Below the pieces are notes generated by a model, which made no database searches, was not told where the DNA came from, and saw only the letters and a list, made by a program, of their open reading frames with translations. From the NCBI RefSeq assembly GCF_030503675.1, contig NZ_CP129964.1, forward strand, positions 2,976,001 to 3,040,000: 64,000 nucleotides of DNA. The letters are read 5' to 3'. This document shows, in pieces, positions 26,772-35,266 of this stretch. How positions within the stretch are numbered: the first letter of the stretch is position 1; every line of letters begins with the position of its first letter. Position numbers and translations under genes: made by a program. This DNA comes from Lutimonas zeaxanthinifaciens. GTDB lineage: Bacteria; Bacteroidota; Bacteroidia; Flavobacteriales; Flavobacteriaceae.

Positions 26772-27308
26772 ATGATTACCAATAAATTTATTGTTTTCGG
26801 AATAGTTCTATTATTGCCCTCCGTTCTTTGGTCACAATTTTCTTCCAATATATCCCGAAATGAAAAAAAGAGGAGCTTCGTCAGTTTTTCCGCGAGCTAT
26901 GGAGAATTTATTGAAAGAGATGCCTGGTTTTACGGATTCAATGGAGAATTCAGCAAGAGACTGAAGAATGTACCAATAGGTATTGCAGGCAGCCTGATGT
27001 GGGACCAGGAAAAAGATGTTAAAAAAGATAAGATTGTCAGTACATTTACAGCTGCGGTTACCGGGTCCTATTTGATTAGCAATCGTTGGTCCGTAGGTAC
27101 AGGCCTTGGAAAAGGGTTTATGGATACAGATAATTCGAATAAAAAATACAAATGGGCTGACGGAGACTGGTCAACCGCGCTCTTTTTCGGGTACCAGATT
27201 CCGCTCAACCTAAAAAGTTCCATAGGTATCTCGGCGTCTTACGAGTACAATATGAGTGCAAATGAAACTTCATTAAGCCTTGATGTTTCTTATGGTTTCA
27301 GTCTTTAA
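26772..27308 (+). CDS. probable outer-membrane beta-barrel protein
   Basis: 178 residues from ATG 26772, chosen because it starts a clean signal peptide (MITNKFIVFGIVLLLPSVLWSQ); in-frame ATGs at 26658, 26739 and 26757 are alternatives, the first lying upstream of a promoter-like box. The mature part alternates polar and aromatic/hydrophobic residues in strands (FVSFSASYGEFIERDAWF, AAVTGSYLISNRWSVGTGL) and ends SLDVSYGFSL with a hydrophobic C-terminal residue, typical of small outer-membrane barrels. No specific family recognised. Confidence 0.65.
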   Translation: MITNKFIVFGIVLLLPSVLWSQFSSNISRNEKKRSFVSFSASYGEFIERDAWFYGFNGEFSKRLKNVPIGIAGSLMWDQEKDVKKDKIVSTFTAAVTGSYLISNRWSVGTGLGKGFMDTDNSNKKYKWADGDWSTALFFGYQIPLNLKSSIGISASYEYNMSANETSLSLDVSYGFSL

Positions 27309-27413
27309 AGTTGATTCTTATTTCTTTTGACACGAATCAGTTCATCACAAAACTTAATACCTTCTGAATAAAATTGACTACATTGAAACTACATTATTGA
27401 TTCCGTTAAAGTT

Positions 27414-28478
27414 ATGTGTGGGAAATTAAAAACAACAAAAAATGAAATAGGCCTTTCTCCTCAAGAAATGGTATTCCGTGGAAAAAAGAAGATGGACAAT
27501 ATCGGGCTTCGAATTATTGATTTTGATGAATCCAGGGTAGATGAAAAATCCATATCAGATGTAAACGAAATTGATTTTTATCTAAAAACAAAATCAATCA
27601 CCTGGTTCAATATTGACGGTTTGCATGACCTTGAATTACTGAGAAGTATTGGAGACAAATGTCAATTGAACAACCTGATCCTCTCTGATGTCCTTGAGAC
27701 TAATGCCAGGCCGAAAATTCACGAATATAAAGACTGGATCTATCTCTCTTTAAAAGTAATCCAATACAAAGAAGAGAACACTGGTTTTGCTATTGAAAAT
27801 TTAAGTATCATTTTTAACGATACCATGTTGATCTCCTTTCAGGAGAAGAGTGGAACTATTTTCGAACCTGTTCGTCAAAGGATTAGGAATCATAAAAGAA
27901 CTCTAAGAAGTTCTAAAACTGATTATCTGGCGTATGCCCTGGTGGATACCGTAATTGATCATTATCTTTATGAACTGAGTCGGTTTGGAGAAAAAATTGA
28001 AGCTATTGAAGAGGTCTTGCTTGAAAATCAGGACAATAAGGTTATCGAACAAATCAATCTATTCAAAAAACAACTGAATTATATCCGAAAAGGAATTAAG
28101 CCAGCAAAAGAAATGATTCTGTCTCTTTCTAAAATGGAGTCTGATTTTATAGATAAAAAAAATGAAATTCACTTTAAGGAACTGGTAAACAATTTTGATC
28201 TGGCAAGCGACACGCTTGACAGCTATAGAGAATTATTATCGGATCAGCTGAATGTGTATCATATGATACTAAGCAGCAGGCTGAATGATATCATGAAATT
28301 CTTAACTATTTTTTCAGTTATTTTCATACCCCTAACCTTTATAGCAGGTATATACGGTACTAATTTTGATTTCATTCCTGAACTACATTTCAAATTTTCC
28401 TATTTTATCATGTTAGGAATTATGGCATTGATAACGACCGTGATGTTGATCTATTTCAAAAGAAAAAAGTGGCTTTAA
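27414..28478 (+). CDS. corA: CorA-family divalent cation transporter with GTN instead of GMN
   Basis: 354 residues. A large N-terminal cytoplasmic domain and long helix are followed by two C-terminal membrane helices (FLTIFSVIFIPLTFIAGIYG and YFIMLGIMALITTVMLIY), the CorA Mg2+/Co2+ channel layout. The pore motif, almost always Gly-Met-Asn, reads Gly315-Thr316-Asn317 (codons GGT ACT AAT), followed by FDFIPEL where the family has an MPEL-like loop. The Met to Thr change may alter selectivity. Monocistronic. Confidence 0.88.
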   Translation: MCGKLKTTKNEIGLSPQEMVFRGKKKMDNIGLRIIDFDESRVDEKSISDVNEIDFYLKTKSITWFNIDGLHDLELLRSIGDKCQLNNLILSDVLETNARPKIHEYKDWIYLSLKVIQYKEENTGFAIENLSIIFNDTMLISFQEKSGTIFEPVRQRIRNHKRTLRSSKTDYLAYALVDTVIDHYLYELSRFGEKIEAIEEVLLENQDNKVIEQINLFKKQLNYIRKGIKPAKEMILSLSKMESDFIDKKNEIHFKELVNNFDLASDTLDSYRELLSDQLNVYHMILSSRLNDIMKFLTIFSVIFIPLTFIAGIYGTNFDFIPELHFKFSYFIMLGIMALITTVMLIYFKRKKWL

Positions 28479-28510
28479 AATAAAAGGGCTCGTATTGATT
28501 CTAAAATGTC

Positions 28511-29521
28511 TTAATGTCTAGTCGTACCTCTCTTTATCAAAGTAGTTTCAATCACAGTTGTTGTATATTCCAGCTTCGTATTGTTTAGCCTGTTCAGCAA
28601 TTTGTTTGTGGCTACCCGACCTATTTCCTTGCCATGCTGACTCATGGTTGTAAGCGGCGGATTGCTGTTCATCGATAGTAATCCATTTGTAAATCCTATA
28701 ATCGAAATATCTTCAGGGACCTTTAAGCCGTGTCTTGAAGCAATATTAACAGCTGAAATTCCGGTTAGTTCATTCGCGGCAATAATACCATCCACTTTTT
28801 CCGTGGAAAGTATTCTATTCAAATCTGCTGAAAAATCCTTGTATTCCTCGATTGATAAAACTTTTTCTTCCAGATTACCTTTTTCACGCAGTGCAAACGC
28901 ATATCCCCTGTATCGGTTCTTTCCAATTGTTGTCGTGCTTATCGGAGATATAAAAAGTATGTTGCGAGCCCCTGCTTTGAGTAATTCCCTGGTTGCAAAA
29001 TAAGTAGATTCAAAATCATTGATAATCACCTTATCACATTCAATCCTGTCATCTACCCGATCAAATAAAGTGACTGGAATTCCATTTGACATGATCTCAT
29101 TTACGTGATCTATCTGTCCCTGTTCCTGTGTTTCCTTGCTTAGAGACATCAATATCCCATCAACATTTCCCTGAGAAAGCATTTCGAGCGTTGCTTTTTC
29201 CTTTTCAAAAGACTCGTTGGAAAAACAAGTGAGAATATTATAGCCTTTTTCACTTGCCTCCTTTTCTATTCCTCTCAAAACACGAATAAAAAAGGGTGCC
29301 CTCATATCCGGAATTACGACTCCGATAATTTTGGTCCTCCTCGTTTTTAATCCTTGAGCCAATAAATTAGGTGAATAATTGTACTTTATTGCTGCTGTTT
29401 TCACCTTTTTCTTTGTAGCCTCGCTAATCTCATAGCTGTCATTTAAGGCTTTTGATACTGTTGAAACAGAGACTTTTAAAATACTGGCTAACTCCTTAAG
29501 GGTTATTTTTTTATTTCTCAT
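28511..29521 (-). CDS. LacI-family transcriptional regulator
   Basis: 336 residues. The N-terminal helix-turn-helix (ITLKELASILKVSVSTVSKALND) and hinge are followed by a periplasmic-binding-protein-like effector domain (KIIGVVIPDMRAPFFIRVLRGIEKEA; IDGIIAANELTGISA). Such regulators usually respond to sugars or nucleosides and repress adjacent genes. Here no carbohydrate operon is adjacent: upstream lies tRNA-Leu and a GH109-like gene on the same strand, downstream the convergent CorA gene. Its target is unclear. Confidence 0.9.
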   Translation of the reverse strand: MRNKKITLKELASILKVSVSTVSKALNDSYEISEATKKKVKTAAIKYNYSPNLLAQGLKTRRTKIIGVVIPDMRAPFFIRVLRGIEKEASEKGYNILTCFSNESFEKEKATLEMLSQGNVDGILMSLSKETQEQGQIDHVNEIMSNGIPVTLFDRVDDRIECDKVIINDFESTYFATRELLKAGARNILFISPISTTTIGKNRYRGYAFALREKGNLEEKVLSIEEYKDFSADLNRILSTEKVDGIIAANELTGISAVNIASRHGLKVPEDISIIGFTNGLLSMNSNPPLTTMSQHGKEIGRVATNKLLNRLNNTKLEYTTTVIETTLIKRGTTRH

Positions 29522-29640
29522 CCTATGGCTACATCTTTATCTTGGATTCTGTGGCCGAAAGTTAACAAAAAAACCAATGGGACTAACTTTCCTTGTTTTT
29601 AAAACAATTCTCCTCTTAAAATTCTAAAATTATCCATAAA

Positions 29641-29667
29641 AAAAGCCCTTCGAAATGAAGGGCTTTT
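29641..29667 (-). terminator. terminator of tRNA-Leu
   Basis: An 11-bp stem AAAAGCCCTTC/GAAGGGCTTTT directly after the tRNA 3' end on the minus strand, followed on that strand by a T run. Symmetric enough to act in both directions. Confidence 0.85.
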
Positions 29668-29670
29668 TTG

Positions 29671-29752
29671 TGCGGGCGGAGGGACTCGAACCCACACACC
29701 TTGCGGCACTAGATCCTAAGTCTAGCGTGTCTACCAATTTCACCACGCCCGC
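29671..29752 (-). tRNA. tRNA-Leu (UAG anticodon)
   Basis: 82 nt on the minus strand. The 7-bp acceptor stem GCGGGCG/CGCCCGC with discriminator A, T-arm GGGTTCGAGTCCC, anticodon stem CTAGA/TCTAG with loop CTTAGGA give anticodon UAG, reading CUA. A variable arm longer than in class I tRNAs confirms the leucine (class II) type. CCA is not encoded. It is followed closely by a hairpin terminator. Confidence 0.95.
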
Positions 29753-29823
29753 GAAAATTGGATTGCAAATATAATCATTTTTGCAAATTAGCAAACAATG
29801 TTTAAGAAATTTGTTCGCCCTTT

Positions 29824-31176
29824 TTAAAAAGTATCTTTGATCCAGTTATAAGGAACTCTCTTAACCCACAGACCTCGGGTAAAATCAGGAAAATCCTGAG
29901 GTTCCCCATTATTGGCTATAGATTGTTCCGAAAGTGGAGTTATGGAACTCCAGGCCGCAGCATCATAAACATCCATTGGAGGTGCTATTCGCTGTTTGAC
30001 AGATTCAACAAAGGCATTTATGACAAAGAAATCCATCCCTCCATGACCCGCTCCCATGGCGTGTTCTCCGTATTTAACCCAGAGCGGGTGGTCGTATTTC
30101 TTCAACCATTGATCGGCCTCATCCCATCTGTGAGGCTCTGATACGCCTTCTATATATATCCTGTTTCCATCAACTTCCCAAAGGCCTTTTGTGCCTTGCA
30201 CGCGAAACCCCAAAGAATAAGGCCTTGGTAAACTCGTATCATGGGTCACTATAATCGTTTCTCCGTTAGATGTTTCTATAGTGGAAGTAATTACATCTCC
30301 CATTTTAAAATTGAGTTTTGCATTCGGATGGTCCTCACCTCCGTGCTCAACGATGTAATTGTGTAAACCCCTGCTTTTTGTGGCATGGGAGGTCATTGAT
30401 AAAAATCGGTTCCCTCTGTTAATATTGGTCATCGCAGCTATAGGACCTACCCCATGTGTGGGATAAACATCTGCATTACGAAGAAGGGAATGCTGCGTTC
30501 GCCATCTTGCTTCGCTTATTCCTTTTTCTCCAAATTCAACTCCTTTGCCATAAGCTGTTTTTCCATCGTTTAGTTTAACAAAACGGAGATCATGCTGATA
30601 GCCACATCTGAAATGCATCAACTCTCCAAAAACATTTTGCCTTACCATATTCAGGACTGCCAAAATATCTCTTCTGTAGTTCACATTTTCCAGAATCATA
30701 AGATGCGTACCTGTCTGCTCATGAATATTTACCAGATCCCAGCATTCTTCCATTGTATTGGCGGCTGATACTTCAAGGCCCACATATTTACCCGCAAGCA
30801 TGGCATCTTTTGCCATCCGGGCATGCCAGAGCCAGGGTGTGGAAATAATAACGGCATCCAAAGATTCAAGTTCCAGAAGATTCTTGTAATCCAATTCATT
30901 TTTTCCAAAGACCTCAGGTTTTTTCTTACCACTCTTTTCTATAAGATCCAGATTGAGTGAAATCCTGTTTTCGTCAATGTCACAAATTGCCGTTACCGCC
31001 ACATCATCTCTAAGCAATAGGTTATTGAGGTGATTTGTTCCTCTTAATCCAACACCTATCAATCCAATATTGACCTTAGACTGACTTTTAGAATTTGCAA
31101 AACCAATATGCGGGAAAACCGAAAAGCCCACACCTGCAAGTGTTGTATTTTGTATAAATTTCCTTCTTGAACTCAT
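29824..31176 (-). CDS. GH109-like Gfo/Idh/MocA NAD-dependent glycosidase/oxidoreductase
   Basis: 450 residues from ATG 31176. A Tat-type signal (SSRRKFIQNTTLAGVGFSV) precedes the Rossmann motif IGLIGVGLRGTNHL. The segments ECWDLVNIHEQTGTHLMILENVNYRRD, GYQHDLRF and PTHGVGPIAAMTNINRGNRF are the hallmarks of glycoside hydrolase family 109 (alpha-N-acetylgalactosaminidases using NAD+ in a redox-neutral mechanism). Other Gfo/Idh enzymes share the fold, so the N-acetylgalactosamine specificity is a family inference. Periplasmic by its signal. Confidence 0.82.
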   Translation of the reverse strand: MSSRRKFIQNTTLAGVGFSVFPHIGFANSKSQSKVNIGLIGVGLRGTNHLNNLLLRDDVAVTAICDIDENRISLNLDLIEKSGKKKPEVFGKNELDYKNLLELESLDAVIISTPWLWHARMAKDAMLAGKYVGLEVSAANTMEECWDLVNIHEQTGTHLMILENVNYRRDILAVLNMVRQNVFGELMHFRCGYQHDLRFVKLNDGKTAYGKGVEFGEKGISEARWRTQHSLLRNADVYPTHGVGPIAAMTNINRGNRFLSMTSHATKSRGLHNYIVEHGGEDHPNAKLNFKMGDVITSTIETSNGETIIVTHDTSLPRPYSLGFRVQGTKGLWEVDGNRIYIEGVSEPHRWDEADQWLKKYDHPLWVKYGEHAMGAGHGGMDFFVINAFVESVKQRIAPPMDVYDAAAWSSITPLSEQSIANNGEPQDFPDFTRGLWVKRVPYNWIKDTF

Positions 31177-31242
31177 CAATTAAACTGTAATTAAATTTCT
31201 ATTAGATTTCCATTCTTTCAACATATAAATGCTTCTTTTGTC

Positions 31243-31250
31243 TATATTTG
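31243..31250 (+). promoter_or_regulatory. candidate -7 promoter box of the M20 dipeptidase gene
   Basis: TATATTTG, 23 nt before the ATG at 31274, matches TAnnTTTG. Confidence 0.45.
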
Positions 31251-31273
31251 TTTGCATCTAAAATTAGTGAAAA

Positions 31274-32674
31274 ATGTCAGGGGTAAAAAAATACATTGAT
31301 CAAAATAAAGACAGATTTATTGAAGAGTTACTTCATTTGTTGAGAATACCATCTGTTAGTGCCGATAAATCCTTTGAAAAGGATGTATTAAATACTGCCG
31401 AAGCCGTAAGTGATTATCTGCGAAAAGCAGGATGCAACAAGGTGGAAATATGTGAAACCCCGGGTTATCCGATTGTATTTGGAGAACATATTATTGATCA
31501 AAACCTGCCTACTGTATTAGTTTACGGGCATTATGATGTTCAGCCCCCCGACCCAATTGACCTCTGGGAATCTCCCCCGTTTGAACCGGTAATCAAGTCT
31601 ACCGACCTCCATCCTGAGGGAGCGATATTTGCAAGGGGTGCATGTGACGACAAGGGTCAAATGTTTATGCACTTGAAAGCCTTTGAGATTATGATGAAAT
31701 TGGGCACGCTTCCATGTAATGTCAAATTTATGATTGAAGGGGAAGAAGAAGTAGGATCAGAAAGCCTGGAGTGGTTCGTAAAAAGAAATCAGGATAAATT
31801 AAAAAATGATGTTATTCTAATCTCTGATACCGGTATGATCAGCAACTCACAGCCCTCGATTACCACAGGGTTGAGAGGGTTGAGTTATGTTGAAGTCGAA
31901 GTGACCGGGCCCAACCGAGATCTTCATTCGGGCCTCTACGGAGGGGCAGTGGCCAATCCGATCAACATCTTAAGCAAAATGATTGCTTCGCTCCACGACG
32001 AAAATAATCATATCACTATTCCCGGGTTTTACGACAAAGTTATAGAGGCAACCAAAGAAGAACGCAAAGAAATGGCAAAAGCACCTTTCTCACTGGAGGA
32101 CTATCAGAATTCATTGGATATTGAGGAAGTATTTGGGGAAAAAGGCTACACCACTAATGAAAGAAATTCCATCAGGCCCACGCTTGACGTAAACGGTATT
32201 TGGGGCGGATATACCGGAGAAGGTGCCAAAACAGTAATAGCGAGCAAAGCTTATGCTAAGATTTCCATGCGGCTTGTGCCGGATCAGCATCCGGATGAAA
32301 TCACTGAATTATTCAAAAATCATTTTGAAAAAATTGCCCCAAAGGCAGTCAAAGTCAAAGTAACACCTCATCACGGAGGTCATGCCTATGTGACGCCTAT
32401 TGACAATATTGGTTATCAGGCGGCAAACAAAGCCTATACCGATACCTTTGGGGTTCCGGCCATACCGCAGAGATCAGGTGGAAGTATTCCAATTGTAGCA
32501 TTATTTGAAAAGGAGTTAAAGAGTAAAACGATTCTTATGGGATTTGGATTGGACAGTGATGCCATTCACTCTCCTAACGAACATTACGGTATTTTCAATT
32601 ACCTTAAAGGAATAGAAACCATCCCTTTGTTTTACAAATATTATGTCGATTTATTTGTAGTGAATCCTTCCTAA
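31274..32674 (+). CDS. M20-family dipeptidase
   Basis: 466-residue zinc di-metallopeptidase of the CNDP/M20 type. Metal-site motifs appear in order: VYGHYDVQPPDP with the first His and Asp, RGACDDKGQ with the bridging Asp, MIEGEEEVGS with the general-base Glu, and SDTGM. A lid/dimerisation domain follows (GLRGLSYVEVEVTGPNRDLHSGLYGG) with its His, and the last His is in HSPNEHYG. No signal peptide, so cytosolic; it hydrolyses dipeptides taken up or produced in the cell. A weak short hairpin with a T run (32682-32703) may terminate it. Confidence 0.92.
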   Translation: MSGVKKYIDQNKDRFIEELLHLLRIPSVSADKSFEKDVLNTAEAVSDYLRKAGCNKVEICETPGYPIVFGEHIIDQNLPTVLVYGHYDVQPPDPIDLWESPPFEPVIKSTDLHPEGAIFARGACDDKGQMFMHLKAFEIMMKLGTLPCNVKFMIEGEEEVGSESLEWFVKRNQDKLKNDVILISDTGMISNSQPSITTGLRGLSYVEVEVTGPNRDLHSGLYGGAVANPINILSKMIASLHDENNHITIPGFYDKVIEATKEERKEMAKAPFSLEDYQNSLDIEEVFGEKGYTTNERNSIRPTLDVNGIWGGYTGEGAKTVIASKAYAKISMRLVPDQHPDEITELFKNHFEKIAPKAVKVKVTPHHGGHAYVTPIDNIGYQAANKAYTDTFGVPAIPQRSGGSIPIVALFEKELKSKTILMGFGLDSDAIHSPNEHYGIFNYLKGIETIPLFYKYYVDLFVVNPS

Positions 32675-32838
32675 GGAACTTTCAGTTTAACTGATTTTTT
32701 TTTGAGGCATCTGGTTCAGATTGCGATTTGAGACCTGAGTGCAAAAAAATTTTAACAAAACTTTATCATAACAAAGACAATATCTGAGCAACATATAGAA
32801 GGATTGTTACGTTCTCTTTAACTAAACCCTCCTCTATT

Positions 32839-33942
32839 ATGGTAAAAGAATTCTTCTGGATGTGCTCAGGCGCAGATACAGATCTACTTCAAGAAAGTCC
32901 AAAATCTGAGCAAATCAAATATGCAGGTATTGGCGGAACAGTATTTTTTACAGCGGTTATGGCATTTATTTCGAGTGCCTATGCCTTGTATACTGTATTT
33001 GACAACGTCTATCTATCGGTTGTTTTTGGATTGATCTGGGGACTCTTGATCTTTAATCTCGATCGCTTTATTGTTTCAACCATCAAAAAACGTGACAACT
33101 TCTGGCAGGAGTTATTGCAGGCTTCACCAAGAATTGTACTGGCCATAATTATAGCCATAGTGATTTCAAAACCACTTGAGCTAAAAATCTTTCAAAAAGA
33201 AATTGACCGGGTATTACTTGAGCAAAAAAATGAAATGACTTTGGCAAATCAAGTTCAGATTTCAGAACAATATACTCCTGAAATTGAACGTATCGAAAAT
33301 GAGATCGATGCTATAAAGGAAAATGTGAACATGAAAGAGACAGAAGTCAATGAACTGTACGACACCTATATTTCAGAAGCAGAAGGGACCAAAGGCACTA
33401 TGAAACTGGGGAAAGGACCGGTTTATAAGGAAAAAAGAGAAAAACATGATGCCCAACTCAAAGAATTGCAGGCCCTGAAAGAATCGAGCGCTGAAAAGAT
33501 AGAAGTCAAGGAATCTACACTCCTGGACTTGCGAGAAAAACAAAAAGCTCAGGTCATGAACAGTCAGCCCATAATCGATGGTTTCGATGGACTTATGGCC
33601 AGAATTAATGCCTTGAATGAATTGCCCGTAATTCCATCCTTGTTCATTCTATTGCTGTTTATGGCGATTGAAACCGCTCCTGTGTTTGCCAAAGTCATGG
33701 CCCCTAAAGGAGCCTATGACCTAAAATTTGAAGAGCAGGAAGACACTTTGAAAGTATGGGTTTCTCAACAGAAAAACCAGCGGGAAGCCGTTATGCAAAC
33801 GGACAATACGCTCAATGAAAAAGTATACTATGATGTGGCCGAAGATGAAGAAATCTATGAATACAAGCGAAGTAAAGCCAAGGATATACTCAAACTTCAG
33901 TCAGATTCTTTTTACAGGAAGCAGAAAGATGTTTTGGGTTAA
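32839..33942 (+). CDS. DUF4407 membrane protein
   Basis: 367 residues. Two N-terminal membrane helices and one near residue 90 (IVLAIIIAIVISKPLELKIF), then a long charged coiled-coil (about residues 110-250), a further helix (LPVIPSLFILLLFMAIETAPVFAKV) and a cytoplasmic tail. The NLDRFIVSTIKKRD segment after the second helix is characteristic of DUF4407. Function unknown. Confidence 0.85.
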   Translation: MVKEFFWMCSGADTDLLQESPKSEQIKYAGIGGTVFFTAVMAFISSAYALYTVFDNVYLSVVFGLIWGLLIFNLDRFIVSTIKKRDNFWQELLQASPRIVLAIIIAIVISKPLELKIFQKEIDRVLLEQKNEMTLANQVQISEQYTPEIERIENEIDAIKENVNMKETEVNELYDTYISEAEGTKGTMKLGKGPVYKEKREKHDAQLKELQALKESSAEKIEVKESTLLDLREKQKAQVMNSQPIIDGFDGLMARINALNELPVIPSLFILLLFMAIETAPVFAKVMAPKGAYDLKFEEQEDTLKVWVSQQKNQREAVMQTDNTLNEKVYYDVAEDEEIYEYKRSKAKDILKLQSDSFYRKQKDVLG

Positions 33943-33971
33943 AAATTAATCTAATAAAAGACAAATAAACT

Positions 33972-33979
33972 TATCTTTG
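33972..33979 (+). promoter_or_regulatory. candidate -7 promoter box of the GNAT gene
   Basis: TATCTTTG, 17 nt before the ATG at 33997, matches TAnnTTTG. Confidence 0.45.
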
Positions 33980-33996
33980 GGCCTTTAATTTTACAC

Positions 33997-34497
33997 ATGG
34001 CGATTCTTAGTACAGAAAGATTAGTTATCGAAAAAGTTACCCTCGAAGATGCTCCTTCTTTGATCAAATTGATGAATGATAAAGACTGGATACAGAATAT
34101 CGGAGACAGGAATATCAAAACGCTCGAAGCCGCTCACGAACATATAAAAGAACGTTTTTTCAAAAGTTATGAAGAATCCGATTTCGGGTTTTATGCGGTA
34201 AGGCTTAAAAATGATAAAACTTTTATCGGTGTAGCGGGACTCATTCACAGAGAAGGACTTGATCATGTTGATATCGGATATGGTTTCTTACCTGAATACA
34301 GAGGCATGGGCTATGCTTTTGAAGCGGCAAAATCCATTTTTGAATACGGCTTGAATGATCTTAAAATCGAAAAAATTCTGGCAATTGTGAACCCAACTAA
34401 TAAGGCCTCTATTCACCTTCTCGAAAAATTAGGACTACATTATGAAAAAATGATACGATTGCCTGATGAGGATAAAGATATCATGTTGTTTTCATGA
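33997..34497 (+). CDS. GNAT-family N-acetyltransferase (RimJ/RimL-like)
   Basis: 166-residue acetyl-CoA-dependent N-acetyltransferase of the Acetyltransf_3 group. LSTERLVIEKVTLEDAPSL is the usual start, IGYGFLPEYRGMGYAFEAAK holds the acetyl-CoA-binding loop (R-G-M-G-Y-A), and NPTNKASIHLLEKLG is the terminal motif. Substrate not predictable; some relatives acetylate ribosomal protein N-termini or amino acids. Confidence 0.88.
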   Translation: MAILSTERLVIEKVTLEDAPSLIKLMNDKDWIQNIGDRNIKTLEAAHEHIKERFFKSYEESDFGFYAVRLKNDKTFIGVAGLIHREGLDHVDIGYGFLPEYRGMGYAFEAAKSIFEYGLNDLKIEKILAIVNPTNKASIHLLEKLGLHYEKMIRLPDEDKDIMLFS

Positions 34498-34603
34498 GTC
34501 ACAAACTCACAACCTTGTTTGAAAATTTTATGAATTATTAATTAAACCCTCCCTCCTTAAAAAGGTCAAATAAGATAAATTCAATCTCAATTATCCAAGT
34601 ATC

Positions 34604-35155
34604 ATGAAAAAGTTTACAAATAGAAACATTCACAGAGACTTCGCTTATTTCTATGTTGGTTTACTCATTGCCTTCTCATTTTCCGGAATCATTTTGAATC
34701 ACAGGCAGGACTGGTATCCTATGGATTATACTTACGAATCCGTTGAAGTAAATATTCCCTTGCCTGATCCTGTTTCGAGCCTTGATGAGACCTATTTGAA
34801 AAAAGCCGTGCTGGAATGGGATAAAGAAGTTGAGTTTGATAGTTTTAGAATCAGAGGCGATGATCTGAGAATCTACTTTAAGGACAATGTAGTAGCGGAT
34901 ATTGATGCCAGTAGCGGAAAAGGAATTCTCGAATATAAAAAACGCACACCCTTTCTGGGCCATACCATGTATCTGCATAAAACCACAAACAAATTCTGGA
35001 TCTGGTACTCGGATATTTTTGGGGCGGCCATGATCTTGATCGCGGTAACAGGTATCTTAATTCCATCAGGAAAAAACGGTTTTAAAAGAAGAGGATGGAA
35101 ACTGGCACTGGCCGGTCTAATTTTCCCGCTTGTCTTTTTGTTCCTCCTTTCTTAA
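34604..35155 (+). CDS. PepSY-associated transmembrane protein
   Basis: 183 residues. An N-terminal helix (FAYFYVGLLIAFSFSGIILNHRQDW) whose NHR motif is typical of PepSY-associated TM proteins, a periplasmic domain of about 80 residues, LHKTTNKFWIWYSDIFGAAMIL as a second helix, and a third helix near the C-terminus. Relatives occur with iron-uptake systems or ferric reductases; no such gene is adjacent. Confidence 0.78.
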   Translation: MKKFTNRNIHRDFAYFYVGLLIAFSFSGIILNHRQDWYPMDYTYESVEVNIPLPDPVSSLDETYLKKAVLEWDKEVEFDSFRIRGDDLRIYFKDNVVADIDASSGKGILEYKKRTPFLGHTMYLHKTTNKFWIWYSDIFGAAMILIAVTGILIPSGKNGFKRRGWKLALAGLIFPLVFLFLLS

Positions 35156-35231
35156 TATGTAAGCTTCCATTAGTACTTTATTACGCTAAGAACATATTAT
35201 TTTATCTAATTTTAAGGTAATATAGGATTAG

Positions 35232-35259
35232 TTTGAACTTATATTTATTTTAGTTCAAA
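35232..35259. promoter_or_regulatory. inverted repeat at the promoter of the hydroxyproline/hydroxylysine operon
   Basis: Perfect 8-bp arms TTTGAACT (35232-35239) and AGTTCAAA (35252-35259) with a 12-nt spacer containing TATATTTA, a near match to the -7 box, ending 7 nt before the first gene. The geometry suits an operator overlapping a promoter, or a leader hairpin. No sequence match to the AraC intergenic region was found. Confidence 0.4.
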
Positions 35260-35266
35260 AAAATGA

